DNA of 64,000 bases from Bombyx mori (lineage: Eukaryota; Arthropoda; Insecta; Lepidoptera; Bombycidae), in contig NC_085111.1 of assembly GCF_030269925.1 (NCBI RefSeq), positions 6,068,142-6,132,141 of the forward strand. Reading direction: 5' to 3'. This document shows, in pieces, positions 10,643 through 23,599 of this stretch. Under the pieces are notes generated by a model that saw only the letters and a list, made by a program, of their open reading frames with translations, did not search any database and was not told where the DNA came from. Each line of letters starts with the position of its first letter. Position 1 is the first letter of the stretch. The translations under genes were made by a program, and so were the position numbers.

Positions 10643-13600
10643 TAGCTATTGTACGTACGTGCGTTCTGCAGAATTTTAATTAGTGGAACGAATTCGTTTG
10701 AACGCATTGTTTTTAAAATACGAATCTGTGGCAAATGATTTACTTTCTAATGGCTCGTGAACTGCCAGCTTAATTATCTAAAGGCACGCTTACAAAAAAA
10801 AAGGTCGTAGGTAAAGCCACAGTGGGAGCAGCCGAGTACAAAAGGGACCTCAGTGTCGGAGGGCCTGTAAATTGAATGTAAAGGAAACGGTTTTTTGTCG
10901 GCGATATTATTCGGCGACGCCAAGCCCGGGGCAGGTAGGGATCTGAGAAATTCTCGTAAGTTCGTGCACGGTTACTCTGATACTATCGCGGTAATACGAA
11001 CGTTGCTATCTGTCGGTGACTGTTTGCACAAATACAGACGACGGTCTCACCGCCTCTCATACGTGACCATGTTAGAGTCCCGCGGTTTAAATACATTTTT
11101 TTTGTCTTAAATTTGTTTCATCGCGTCATGCCGATTCGTAGGATGGGATAGCTGTTCTTTAACATGACTGAAACTTCGACTATTTAATTGGTGGTACTTT
11201 GGGAATCACTTAACACGAATGGGCCGTGAGCACAACGGCCCATCAACTGCAATTGTTATTCAATATGTTGAGATGAATGATTCGAAGTATTGTGCGTTTT
11301 TTCCACTACAACTTTGTTTTTCTGAACGAAAAAAAAAACAATTGCAAACCGTGCATTAAAAAAATGGCTAGACCCTCGTCTTGTATTAATGGTATGTACC
11401 CTCTGTCTGGCCCAGACCTTGAATAACAAAGTCAGGTCAAACGAATTCATGTGCACAGACAGCTCTTTAATATTTATTATGTTTGAAAAACTTTGACACT
11501 GTTACGTGCGCGCCAGATGTTTACATAAATGTAAACTGAACATGTATCACATTTATCGATCCACCTATGAAAAAATTGCTGCGAGAGATACTTTTGTTTT
11601 CACTCGATAATTCGGTCTTGGTTCAATGGAAAAACCGAATTACAGGCCTATTTCTACCACAAAAAACGAATTGCCGGTATTCCGATAAAAAAAACTTTGA
11701 CGCAATATGGGTGGCCGAACTCGTATTGCGTATGATTTCTAATGACCGCTAGCATGTGGTGAAATTTAAAGCCATTGACACAAAAAATACACAACGCTAA
11801 AATTAAATCAATTAAACTTTACAAAACAATGAATAACAACTATAAAAACTAAAACTAAACACTACAATTAAATTAATAAGTCAAAGTATTAGGTACCTAC
11901 CTGCAAATTTATAGCACCGTAAAACGTTGATATATCACACCTTTAAAATTATAGACTCATTTTGAAATATTTGGATTTCGTCTTTAATTCAAAAATTGAC
12001 CAAGAACGATCCTTTTCAGCGACTTTTAGTAATCAAATGACCATATAAGTATCTTATAAAAGAACAAAGCTATCTATAGGTCTCTTTCACTCTGTCCCCT
12101 TCCTCTACGTTTTTTCGGGTTGAGAACTTTAATGGATGTTTTCCAAAAAACACATTTTTTGAGTTGGGTCTTTATAATTCTAAAGGTGCGATATTTACAG
12201 TGTCCTATGTCCTAAAACAACAAATGTGTCTATTAACATTCGAACAATTGAACACGACCAATGCACAATTATGCTCATTACGCATCGACAAACATATGCA
12301 ACGCTAAACAATGGTACATTACACGTACATACGTAGGTACTTTTACATGAATAGTTTCGACGTTATCTAACCGAATTTAGTTTACGCACGCGTTGCAAAA
12401 TCGATTACTGAACTTGATACTGTTACTACTTTACCGATATCAAATAAGTGTACAAAATTTGATAAGATCGATAGAAATTGATGAATGAGTTGATTTATTT
12501 TCTAAAGAAAATCGATATTATTTGTTTGACATACAACTTATCAAAAGCGAGGCATCGCAAATTGAATAACCAAAGCGTCTTATTAGTCTAAAAATAATAC
12601 CCTAACTTCCACCGAATACTTTAAATAACTAAAGTATATTTTAGATAACAGGCGAATTTCATTGTGTGTGTGTGTGTGAGTAATTCGGTGTACTGTGTTA
12701 ATTATAAAAAGAATATTTTCTATGAATAACTACCTAATTGTAAAGCAGTAAAACTCTTTTTACCATATAACGATTAGCGTTATATTAAACATCTAGGGTA
12801 AGTTATATATTTAGCACCCACAAAAAGTAAATCCTTTTTTTGCTATTATAAAATATCGTACATTCAACTGTCGTGTGGCTCTAAAGCGAATTGCTTAGTC
12901 AATTCAAAATTAAGGTCACAACAACCTTTATTCACACTTTTGTGACACGTGCAAATTACGCCGCATGTGCATTTCTAGAAGCATCTCTTGTGACACAGAT
13001 ATTATATATTGACAGTAATAACTTAAAGATTGTTGAATTTTTCCATTGGCGTAGTACATAATTATGATTAATTCGTCTCGGATTAACGGGCTCTAAAAGT
13101 TATAAAAAAGAATTGGCTTTTATAATAAATATTACAATTCTTAACATTCTTAAAAAAATATTAATAAAGAGAAGAAAAAAAATTCAAGCGGCACTCCGTT
13201 GTTTTATTTGACGTAAATTACTATATACATACAAAAGTATTTGGTTAAATCAGGACGAGACTGAAAAAAGACAAAAAACAATTTAAATATTAAATAATAT
13301 TTAACACCCAACTCAATTCTCAGACCAATAAGAAAAACATGTAAAAAATAGTCGGTCATTCCTGTCATAACAATTTTAGATTGGGGGTATATTCTCTGAC
13401 CTAAACATTTACTGCAGGATCCAAAAAATAAATGAACTTTGAGAGCAAAAAACATCTAAGTAGTGTAAATAAAAATATATTTTTATAATATTTTCGTACG
13501 CATTAACTTGGCAATAACAGTAATTGTAGTAATTTGAATCTTAAATAAATTTACTAAACATCCTTAACGATCTGGTAAAACATCTTTAGGTTCTATAATT

Positions 13601-13797
13601 ATGTTTACTTTAATTATTAACTAAATTATTTATATGAGTATTATTTGCTCTACCCTTTCAACATTTTATACGTAATTGTCAGTTATAAGAATTACCAGTG
13701 AAATATTGAAAAAAACTATCATAGTATCTAGTCAAGTTGTTACGGGCAATACTGAACTAGTATTATATGTTGCAGACTACTTTCACGATTTTGATAT
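10643..13797. other. Unannotated stretch with a short (TG)n run
   Basis: No supported gene. A perfect TG dinucleotide run lies at 12663-12678. A very decayed Bm1-like tail may sit near 11190-11245 (cacttaacacgaatgggccg). The rest is AT-rich with only short, unsupported open frames. Confidence 0.4.
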
Positions 13798-14103
13798 ATG
13801 GCATTCCTTGGGGCATTGACCTCTTTCGGTCTTGATCTGAGTCTAGCCAGCAAATACAGGTATAACGCCTACGACAGCGGACATTTCCCCCTTTCTAATA
13901 AATCCCGAGACAAACGATTTCGTATTCACAACACAACAGTTTTCTCTGGAAAGGAAATATTTGCAATAAAATTACCGAAAATAACGTTCAATTCAACAAA
14001 TGACAGTTTCAAGATTCTAAATTTATTATCCTGTCTCATAGCAGCGCTTGCACTAGTAGTAAGTTTCCTAGTAGTAATTAATCGTAAAAATCCTGTGGGC
14101 TGA
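13798..14103 (+). CDS. Hypothetical small membrane-protein ORF, 101 codons
   Basis: An ATG-started open frame of 101 codons. It encodes a mildly hydrophobic start (MAFLGALTSFGLDLSLAS), then a polar part with two N-glycosylation-type sites (NTT and NST). Near the C-terminus is a strong hydrophobic segment (LLSCLIAALALVVSFLVV) followed by basic residues and a stop. That order fits a type I single-pass membrane protein. A good splice acceptor (tattatatgttgcag) lies 22 bases upstream of the ATG and an in-frame stop just before it, so an intron in the 5' leader is possible. No family is recognised, and a chance ORF cannot be excluded in AT-rich DNA. Confidence 0.3.
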   Translation: MAFLGALTSFGLDLSLASKYRYNAYDSGHFPLSNKSRDKRFRIHNTTVFSGKEIFAIKLPKITFNSTNDSFKILNLLSCLIAALALVVSFLVVINRKNPVG

Positions 14104-14671
14104 TACAATTAGTGAAGGGTTGGTTTTCAAAAAGGACAATATTTATTTTAAAGTTCAATTTAGAATAATCGTAAAAGACGTTTCGATCGTTTTGAACTTG
14201 TTCACTCACATTTTATATTCCATTCGAAATAGAGATGATTAAAAAACAACTTTTAATACCTAATGGTTAGGGGTATTTCGACAAAATATTAATAAATGTG
14301 ATTTCCGAATCGTCTGTCACGTATGCGTGTTATTTCGGTTTGGAACTTTGTGTTTGTACTTATGTAGCTAAAAGTATCGAGAATGTGATATCTTTCGCCT
14401 TTCTTTGGATTTTCCAAACATAACATAAACATGAAAGCATATGTATTATGCAGTTATCGAAAAATATGTTTCTTTTCAAACACAATTCGCACGAACTATG
14501 CAGGTTCACGGCTTTACTGCGCATTACTAGAGGCACACAGCCCACGCACTGAGTGGGCATGTATCCTGATTGCCTTAACAATTCTTGTCCTGCAAAAATG
14601 ACGTCCCCTAACGGATGGATATATTCCTCTTTATTTGCAAGACTCGTGTTTCCAGTTGTACAATTTAAAAC

Positions 14672-14866
14672 ATGAATTTCACGATGTACCTACCGTACGA
14701 AGGGAACTTACCGATTCAAAATATTAACACAAACACAATAAATAGCAGAATAGAAACGATATCGGAAAAAGAAGACAACAAAGCAACAATAAATACCCAA
14801 AGACATACAAAACCAGTTTCTGCATTATTAAATAAACATGATAACCATCATGATCGTGTTACATAA
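14672..14866 (+). CDS. Hypothetical ORF, 64 codons, weak
   Basis: An ATG-started frame rich in N, T, I, K and H, with no hydrophobic segment and no motif known to me. It follows the membrane-type ORF at 13798 by about 570 bases on the same strand and could be another exon of the same gene, but no clear splice pair was found. Composition could equally be AT-rich chance. Confidence 0.15.
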   Translation: MNFTMYLPYEGNLPIQNINTNTINSRIETISEKEDNKATINTQRHTKPVSALLNKHDNHHDRVT

Positions 14867-15887
14867 GAGTTATATTTATAACACGTATTGCTAACGATAC
14901 ACTTTTTCGTAAACGATTTGTTAATAACTGAAAGAGATGCAAAGAGCTCATGTGCACAGTTTTGGTGATCAATACTTTCATCACAATACGTTTAAATGTA
15001 GGTGTGTTTATCAACACTATCATAGAAGTGTCCGCAGTTTACATGATCCACTAGAAGATTCAGGGCTCCAACTGAATTGGTAAAGGCATATAGGTAATAG
15101 TTGTTCGAAGTGCTGAAATGTTATTTTACACGAAAATAACAAGTTAATATTGGTTATACACAATTTCGTAAACATTGTAATTTTCGCTTGGAATGTTTGT
15201 TTCCTGGGCGGTTCGCGGAATTGGCGGAGGTTCGTTTTCGTTGTGGCTATATCCGAATCTGTTTTCGAAGTACCGAAATTCATAATATCGCCACTTGCCA
15301 GTTTGCCATACGAAATGTAATATACAAATTATAAATTCATGTTAATTCCAATTGTCGCTTCAAATGATATGACATTGATAAAAGAAGTATCACGTGATTC
15401 TGATCACACTGTTAACAAAAAAAAACGTATATTGTTCAGTGGTAAACCAATACAATTTACAATTCAATGTTAACTGTAGATCCGTCTTTTATTATGTAAA
15501 ACTAGAATGATCCTTCCACAACATCCTATATCTCGAAACTCGAATCAATAATTCAATTCGAATGTATAGGGGAAGAATTTAGACACACATAAAAATCTTT
15601 TGAATACGACTATAATCTCAACCCTAGCACCTTCTCAGAAATTCAATTGTTGCTTCCAATTGTAATAAAATATGCACCCCGATTTTAGATTATGTCAAAC
15701 GTTTGAAATAAATTATCCCGTCGTGTAAAATGCCTAAATTTATTGGATAAAAGACTAAGATGTGCTGCCAGGCTAAATTGTCTGTGATTTATACTTAGTT
15801 TCGTGTCAATTGTGGTCAAAACCGTAGTATGGTTTTTATTGATAGAAAATGGTATTGAGTTTTGACGTTTAATAAACTAGTCGTGCG

Positions 15888-15967
15888 TTCGGCTTGAAGA
15901 ACGGGTCTTCCTTACAACTCTATTAAGACTACGACCTAATGTTTCATAGTGAATGGTGATGTCTATG
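15888..15967 (+). repeat. Ancient Bm1 fragment, target of the P-like element
   Basis: The order gtgcgttcggcttgaag, cttacaactctattaagac and gatgtctatgg matches the middle of Bm1 with many changes. The P-like element entered just beyond gatgtctatg. A piece resembling the Bm1-type tail (caggtgggtcatgaact) lies on the other side at about 20199-20220, so the target was probably an old Bm1 copy. Confidence 0.45.
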
Positions 15968-15975
15968 GTCTAGAT
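15968..15975. repeat. Left 8-bp target duplication of P-like element
   Basis: The bases gtctagat stand directly before the left terminal repeat and recur directly after the right one at 20117-20124. Eight-base duplications are the rule for the P superfamily. Confidence 0.9.
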
Positions 15976-16118
15976 CACAGATCATAGAAACACAGGAGAT
16001 ATGGCAAGGAGGCGTGGCGCTTGCGAACGCATCTGGCCTCAAAGCGGCTTGATGCCAGTTTCGGTCATTAGTCGAATGTCAACTTGCGACGTCTTCATTG
16101 CTTACGATTTTTAACAAA

Positions 16119-19100
16119 ATGCCGCGTTGTTCAGTGATTGTTTGCAAAAATAACAGCTGTATTGTGAATTACAAGAAAGATAGCATCTCATTTCACACGT
16201 AAGTACTACAATATTATAGTTTATCATATTGAAATTACAGAATTCATTAAAAAATTTAGAAAAGCGATGATAGATCCCTTTTCATTAGGAACTAAAACCA
16301 TTGCTTGCTTAGTACAAATGAATCGATGAATCGGCTGCTCTAATAGCGCAATGGATAATTTTTTTACTGATACTCTCACTCACACGATAGTTTCGTGAAG
16401 CGGCCGCTGTCGGCTTTTGTGTGTTAGGGTTGTCTGTTATTGTATTGTCTGTATTGTCGATATTTTATACGATCCTATTTAGTACGAATGATTATTTAAG
16501 ATACAATTAATTATTTAAAAACCCAATTTGTTTCTATTTCTTGATTACTTCACCTAACTTTTATTGAATCAATAGCTAATGGCAATATAGGTAAATAGTA
16601 ACTTCAGAAACTGAGCATTAAATAACTGATAAAACGTAAAATAAGTGTAGATAATGTGTTGGTTTTTAATATATTGTGGTATTCATGCATCATTCATATA
16701 ATGATCATCATTTATACCATGCTTTTATTTTAAAACTTTAGCTATCCGAAAGATCCAAAGATAAAAGAAATGTGGATAAATGCGACAGGAAGGGGTCCAA
16801 GCTGGTTCCCAACAAAAAATCACACCATATGCTCGTCCCACTTTGAGCCAAAGTGCTTTCAACCATTGAAGAAAGTTCGTCGGCTCTTCGAATGGTCGGT
16901 CCCAACATTGAAGTTGCGTATGGTATTGATGAATTATATGGAACCTTCCACATCCAAAGTGTGCTTTTATTCTGAATTGGATAAAAAGGATCCTAATTTG
17001 GTAAGTTAAACTATTTTACAACATCAAAAACTTGTTTCTTTTTTTTAATATAAATATAAAACAAAGTAAGTTTTTTATATGAGAAATTATATAAATGCGG
17101 AATGTTTTCTTAATTACAGACGGTTGCTTTAAAACTTCCAACCGGAACCGAATCACAAAATCTCACTTGTGAAAAAAACGATAATTCGGAAAATACTGCT
17201 CCAACGTCTACAATATATGGTATCGATACAAACTTTAATGCTCGACAAAATAGCATTTTGGAACAAGAAAATCTGGAAAAAAATGATCTCATCGAAACAC
17301 CTAGAAAGCGTAAATTACGCCAATTGATTTTGGTACAAGACAGTTTCATAAAAACACAAAAAATGCAAATCAGAAGGCTTCAAAAGAAAACCAGCCGTTA
17401 TCAGAAAAAAATTGCTAATTTAAAGGACATTTTGAAAAACCTTAATGAAAAAAACTTCATTAGTGCTGATCACGTTACGCAATTAGAAAACATTGGAGTA
17501 ACCGACCTTATCCAGCGTTATGAAAGAAATGTTTCATCGGGTCAAAGTACTAACCAGAAATATCCGCCTGCTTTAAGAATTTTTGCCACTACTCTTCACT
17601 TTTATTCGCCAAAGGCGTACGCGTATGTAAGAAAAAAATTCCAAACAGCTTTGCCTCATATTCGAACCATAAAAAAGTGGTACCAATCTATCGATGCTCA
17701 GCCTGGATTCACGCAAGAATCATTAAAAGCGATAAAACTTAAAACTGCCTGCACTAAACACAAATTGTTGTGTAATTTAGTTTTAGATGAAATGGCAATC
17801 AGACAGCATGTAGAGTGGGATGGAAAACAAATGCACGGGTATGTTGATATTTCTAATTCTGCAGAACAAGGGGATTGTTTACCCGAAGCCAAAGAAGTTC
17901 TTGTATTTTTAGTTACCGCAATTAATGGGGCTTGGAAAATACCAGTCGGGTATTTTCTCATTGACGGTGTCACAGGAGAACAACGGTCTAATCTTGTCAG
18001 ACAATGTTTGGAATTATTAGAAGATACAGGTATTCAAGTTACCTCGATGACTTTTGACGGCTGTCCAGCCAATATCACCATGGCTAAGAAACTCGGATGT
18101 TCTTTTGAAGTTGAAAACTTAAAATCATATTTTGAGCACCCCGTTACTCGTCAACCTGTACATATTTTTCTCGATCCATGCCACATGCTGAAGCTATTGA
18201 GAAATGCTTTTGAATCATATGGATGTTTCATGGATGCTTCAAATAGGTGTATAAAATGGAGTCATCTAAAAAATCTGTATGACATTCAGGATAAAGAAAA
18301 ACTGCACTTAGCAAATAAATTACGAAAAAGTCATATCTTTTTCAAGAACCAAAAAATGAAAGTTCGCTTAGCTTCGCAATTATTTAGCAACAGTGTTGCA
18401 GATGCCCTGAATTTTTGTTGTGAACTTCAAATCGCTGGTTTTGATGATGTAGAAGGCACTGTGGAATATCTAAAAACTATCAACAACTTGTTCGATGTGT
18501 TAAATTCAAGGCATATGGCCCAACTCCATTATAAAAAACCAGTTTGCCCAGGCAACAAAGACAAGGTATTTGAAACTTTAGAAAAGGCGAAACGGTGTCT
18601 AACATCTATAAAGCTTTCAGATGGTACAAAAGCTATCATTACACCCAGAAAAACCGGTTTTATTGGTTTATTAGTGTGCATAGAAAGCCTCAAGGCCTTG
18701 TATATACAACTAATTGAAAAGGACCAAAAACTTAAGTACATTCCGGCTTACAAAATCAGCCAAGATCATTTAGAGCTTATGTTTGGACATATACGGTCAC
18801 ATGGTGGATGCAGCACCAACCCAACGGCGCGACAGTTTCAAGCAATATATAAAAAGCTCTTGGTAAAGTCGGAGCTTAGAGATGTAGACCAGGGAAACTG
18901 TATAGCTCTTGAGGAGGTTTCTTTTTTGTCGTGCTCTTCAGCTGTCCAAAATATAAATCTGACAATCGAACCATGTAAGTTACACGAAGGTAATGACGAA
19001 GACGAGATGAGTTTATTATATGAACAAGCCGTATTTGATGAGGAAATCAGTATACTTGTACAAGATGTCACAGAATTTAGTAGCCAGGTAGTGTCATACA

Positions 19101-19567
19101 TAGCTGGATTTATAGTTCATCGTTTGCTAAAATTGCTGAAGTGTGATACATGCTGTAGCGGTTTGATTGCAGATACAATTAATGACAAGCACCTCAAGTT
19201 AATAAAATTGAAGGATAAAGGCGGCCTTATATTTCCATCTAGTGACGTAATAACCATATGTAAACGGATGGAAGTAATAATAAAAACATATATTCTTTCA
19301 TCTAATACCACGAAAATTTTATCAAAAAATATTAGACAAGAGCTCATGTCAAAATCTTTATCGCATTTTTTAGGTATGAATCTTTTTGAAAAAATTAATT
19401 TTCACCAATTTAATCAATCGCCAATGAATAACCATTTAATAATTCTTATAAAAGCCGTAATGGAAAAATATGTAAACATAAGATTACACTACTTAACTAA
19501 GAACGCTATACCTAAACTGTCTAAGCGGCAAGTTTTAAATAAATATTTACATTTTACTGGTCAATAA
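16119..19567 (+). CDS. P-element/THAP9-like transposase, three exons, 928 aa
   Basis: Predicted coding exons are 16119-16198, 16742-17000 and 17120-19567. Introns have GTAAGT donors and AG acceptors and keep the frame. The N-terminus is a THAP finger: C4, C9, then C57 and H60 (CSSHF), with the conserved P of the HTYP block, W of MWINA and a SVPT motif. A basic leucine-rich coiled coil follows at about residues 165-215. The catalytic RNase H-like residues are recognisable: D336 (LVLDEMA), D426 (TFDGCPAN) and E665 (QDHLELMFG, followed by a GG..N.PT..QF block). The span between D426 and E665 fits the GTP-binding insertion of P transposases. The protein should bind element ends and cut and rejoin DNA in the nucleus. 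Length is near that of THAP9 (about 900 aa). Confidence 0.9.
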
Positions 19568-19583
19568 AATCCTTAACAATAAA
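19563..19583 (+). terminator. Overlapping poly(A) signals of the transposase gene
   Basis: An AATAAA at 19563-19568 overlaps the TAA stop codon (19565-19567), and a second lies at 19578-19583. The 3' untranslated region would therefore be very short. Confidence 0.6.
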
Positions 19584-20116
19584 ATTCTTGCAGTTTTACT
19601 TGTGTTTCTCTTGATTCGAGAAGTTGATATCCTAACTGTTTCTTGGTAGTTAATATAATTAGTTAATATTCCAATTATGATAAAACTTCGCTTGTATAGA
19701 GTACCTACGGTCGAGGGAAACTCCGGTATAGTATTCAAGTCAATTTATTATTATTATTATAAGTATTATAGTCAATAAAATTTTAGGAGAGAGAGCAGAT
19801 AATATAGTTAACTGAATTTTAATCGATACTTTTCTATGATTATCACTTAACATCACTAGTTGCATAACTTGCACATGTGTGTTTATTCAGAGTCCGTAGC
19901 TACAGGTAAATGCGCCGCCCTCTTTTTGCATGTGTTCTATTAATGAGTTTATTGGTGTTGCTGTAAGTTTCTTCGTGTGCGGGAGAAATATGAGCTCGTG
20001 TGCCGTTCTTACAATTTTTGGTTTTGTGTGAGTGAAGTAAGTGGGAGAAACGCGGAGACATCTGAACACGAATAATTTTTTGTACAAAGCTAATCTCCTT
20101 GTTTCTATGATCTGTG

Positions 20117-20124
20117 GTCTAGAT
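20117..20124. repeat. Right 8-bp target duplication of P-like element
   Basis: Exact copy of the left gtctagat. Removing the element plus one copy restores a continuous target reading through the old Bm1 fragment. Confidence 0.9.
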
Positions 20125-21158
20125 CCCCTTGCCTTTCCTAATAAGGAAAAATTGTACCAAAAATTTTTTTTTTTATATTCTCCGATGACAACTTAGGTAA
20201 TGTCAGGTGGGTCATGAACTAGGTATTCATAGAGCACTCACTTAAATCTCTTTTTAAAACTTTTTTCGAAAACGGATTTTACTAAAACCGAAAATCGTGT
20301 CGTTGGTATAACGCTATGGAACACGGAAGAACGTGTACCTTCTTTGTGCAGTCGACGGGAATAATCAAGAAACAGGTCGGGAATTATAGGAGAGGCCATA
20401 ATAAGCGAAAATAACTGTGTACGTGCTTGAGGCGTCGCCATTTGCGGCATCGGACTTCTGCTAGGTATAGACGAGTTACCTTAGAAAGAAAGGTATTTGA
20501 AGCCCTGTCAAGATGAAAGCATTTTTTAAAGTTTTTGTTTCGTCTATTTTTCATCAAACAATATGAGTAAGCGCATCTGTACGTTTTTAAGAAAATATCA
20601 TCCTAATTTGTTTACTGTGGATATAAAATAATTTACTAGGAACTAGAAATTCGTGAATACAGCTAGCCACACACATCAAAAGCCTAAAGTTTGATCTATA
20701 TCTTACTATCGCTAAAATCGCTTTTATACGCGTCATAATTATTTTATTTGACTTGGATCCTCGATCGCTGTATTTAGATCAATTTAAATTAATTAAAAAA
20801 TCTGTTTAAATTAGCCTCGTAGATATTTAAAATACATTACAAAAATATAATTTTCTTCAGTCGCGGACGATTAATTTGTTGTTGACATTTGAATTTTGTG
20901 CTAACTACCGTCAAATTTTCTAGTTATTTTTTTTTCACATTCACCTTTCTTTGCACACCTAAAGAATTAATATCAACTCCTGGACGATATCTAAACGAAA
21001 AAAAGGAAATGAGAATAATAAGCCTGAGATTAAATCGTAATTTAATAGTGGTTTTAACAATTTAAAATTTTCAATAATAATTGAACTCATGGATATTCGG
21101 CCTTACGTATTTAAGATGACATTTAAGATGATTTTTAGAAACAAAATAAATAGAACAT
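20125..21158. other. Unannotated flank of the P-like element
   Basis: Contains a possible Bm1-like tail near 20199-20220. A minus-strand open frame of 70 codons (20238-20450) starts at an ATG and reads like ordered protein but has no known motif. It might be a transposon relic. The remainder is AT-rich. Confidence 0.35.
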
Positions 21159-21397
21159 TTTTTTTTTATTGCTTAGGTGGGTGGACGAGCTCACTGCCCA
21201 CCTGGTGTTAAGTGGTTACTGGAGCCCATAGACAACATAAATGCGCCACCCACCTTGAGATATAAGTTCTAAAGTCCCAAGTTTAGTTACAACGGCTGCC
21301 CCCATCCTTCAAACCGAAACACATTACTGCTTCACGGCAGAAATAGGCAGGGTGGTGGTACCTATCCGCGCGGACTCACAAGAGGTCCTGCCACCAG
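21159..21397 (-). mobile_element. Bm1 SINE 3' body, antisense
   Basis: Starts with the poly(T) of the inverted A-tail. It runs through ccacctggtgttaagtgg, ccacccaccttgagatata, ttactgcttcacggcag and ends at ccaccag. It has the same 5' boundary as other headless copies, with a 5-base loss at gacaacataaatgcgcc. Confidence 0.8.
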
Positions 21398-22023
21398 TAA
21401 GTCAATTATGTTATGTTTTATTAATTCAATTATTTAAATATAGACGCTGTTTACTCATATAATGGAGGTGCATTATGATTGATTGCCTTGAGAGAGAGAG
21501 AGACACCTTGAGCGATATTTCAGTGTCACACGGTTTCATCACGCGTACACTTCGTACGACCGGCTGACGACCGGTCACGTGGATGTGAAAGGTTGCAAAT
21601 AGAAAACCTTTGACATGTTACTTATCGATAAAATATTCCCTTAATTAAAGTCGTGTTTACAAACGCCTTCAATAAAACATACCGAGAACGGCAAACATTT
21701 CAATTACGATTTATGTAATGTTCATTGATTTAAATTTATCAACCTATTTACAAATAACAGTGTTATAGAAGTGGTTTTTCTTCAATTGCTCTACGTTTAC
21801 GGGCATCGCTGCTTCATTGGTTTCATGCTGGTAGCTCTATGTTTGTTAACCCTTATTAAACTAAAATTTTATATTTCTAAAGCATTAATTCTGAAACAAA
21901 AATTCTAGTACCTGCATTTCGCATATTTCTGATACGGTTTGAGGGGTGGGTGTCAGCCATTTTACAATAATATTATTTTTTCACATGTCAAGGTGACAGT
22001 TTTCATACTATATGTATATATTT

Positions 22024-22102
22024 GCTCCGGTATCCACTTAACACCAGATACGCTGTTAGACCGTGCAGCCACCGATGCCACATTTAAAAAAAAATAAAAA
22101 AA
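22024..22102 (+). repeat. Decayed Bm1 tail
   Basis: gctccggtatccacttaac, accag and gctgttag, then an A-rich run, follow the order of the last 70 bases of Bm1 with many substitutions. Confidence 0.5.
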
Positions 22103-23599
22103 AATGTTAGCAAGCTTAAATGGGTTCGTGTTGCGATATTAGTGCGTTGAATGAAGGATGCCCACTTGTCCCCCCAAAAGTACTCTTGACAAGATTTTAC
22201 AAGTATGCTTCGTTTTCAAAGAACAACTCAACAACCTCTTCATTTCTTAAAGCTCCACTTCGTTCAAATAAAATTTTGCAAGACGACGAAGTTCTGATAA
22301 AACTCTTATTTGTCACTAGGTTATATAGAAAGAAATTAGCAACTAGTTAAGTAGGGACATTTTTAAACGATCCCTAAGGTAAAGAAAACTTTATGAACAT
22401 ATCAACAAACAACAGAACAGATAAACATTCAACATAAAACTCAGCAAACGACTTCTTCTCTCCACTTTAAACTAATGTACGTCTTATAGTCGAACTATCT
22501 TTATGAAACTATCAATGGACTCCTTGTTGGTAGCCTGGGAAAGTCGCTTATAAATACGAGATAACATCAGAAAACAAACAGCTCTTTTTCAGCGTAATCA
22601 ATGCCTTATGGCCCGTGATTTATATAAAATGAATCGAGGTCATCCAGTACAAATCGTAAATGATTTATTAGAAGCGATAAGATCTCTCTTATCTGTTCAT
22701 ATTATGGTATTTAATGATCAAAAAAAATGTTGGTATTATTTAAAATCTAATTTATTTTAACTTTAAAGAAATCTGGTATAACTCAAATAATACCTATGAT
22801 ACGAAGAGGAAATGCGAATACACTTAAAAAGTACGAATGAGCTTAAAACACATTTAGCTATCTACAATACCCTCATATTTTGAAATCGCAATTGAAATTT
22901 TGTAGGTACTTATTTCTCAACATGTACAATAAATAGATTTCAATATTTTATTCATTAACAATTTAAGCTTTACTTATTTTTTCTATGAATACAATGCGTA
23001 TAGCAGTTTGGAAAAAAATATTTAAAAAAAGTCGGAAATTTCAAAGGTTTGAAATGTTTTTTTTTGTCTTTAATGAACATGGCAACAAAAAATTTGCCTG
23101 TTTGCTTTGTGGAACAAGTTTTTATGAATCAAACGCAACACGTGCTTTCTCTTAAATATCTTATTTATTACTAAATATATGTATGTAAATTAATAATTTA
23201 GTAATATCACGTACATTAAAAATTGCTCTATGTAGTTGTATATTTACGAAAATATAAAATTGAAAGTCATCGTAATTTCACAAAATTAGTTAAATAAAAT
23301 ATGAATCTATATAGTTATACAAATATTGTTATCTTAAAAAAAGTAGCTTGAGTCGCGAAATGCACACTACAATAACGCGTCAAACATTTTATTTATTTTA
23401 TACATTTAATATTTACAAATGCACGTGATATCAGCAATGCAGATAATTTATTATCTGTGAATGTCAACGGTTGTGTATATTTTTTATCAATTAACTACGT
23501 TTCAGTTAAATCTTAAATTGCCTTTAAATTACTTAATTTACTCTAGTAAATTTTGTATTATGTATTAGTGTTTTATTTTTATTTTTATTATTGTTATTG
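22103..23599. other. Unannotated AT-rich stretch
   Basis: No supported gene. An ATG-started 76-codon frame at 22120-22350 was considered, but it has no motif, no splice context and an AT-driven composition. Confidence 0.4.

Larger units (their letters stand above)
15976..20116 (+). mobile_element. P-element-like DNA transposon, full length, 4141 bp
   Basis: The ends are inverted repeats. The left starts cacagatcatagaaaca (15976-15992), and the right end (to 20116) is its exact reverse complement for 17 bases. After a single-base indel a further 7 bases (aggagat) match, giving about 24 bp. The 8-bp direct repeats gtctagat flank both ends. Inside is one three-exon gene with THAP zinc finger and P-type transposase features and no stop or frameshift. 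Both ends, the target duplication and the open gene are all intact, so this copy looks recent and may be autonomous. The 3' part (about 19590-20092) carries no recognisable gene. Confidence 0.92.

Noticed and set aside
22120..22350. ATG-started 76-codon frame
   Set aside because: No motif, no splice context, and it follows a decayed Bm1 tail in AT-rich DNA. Chance cannot be excluded, so it was not called.
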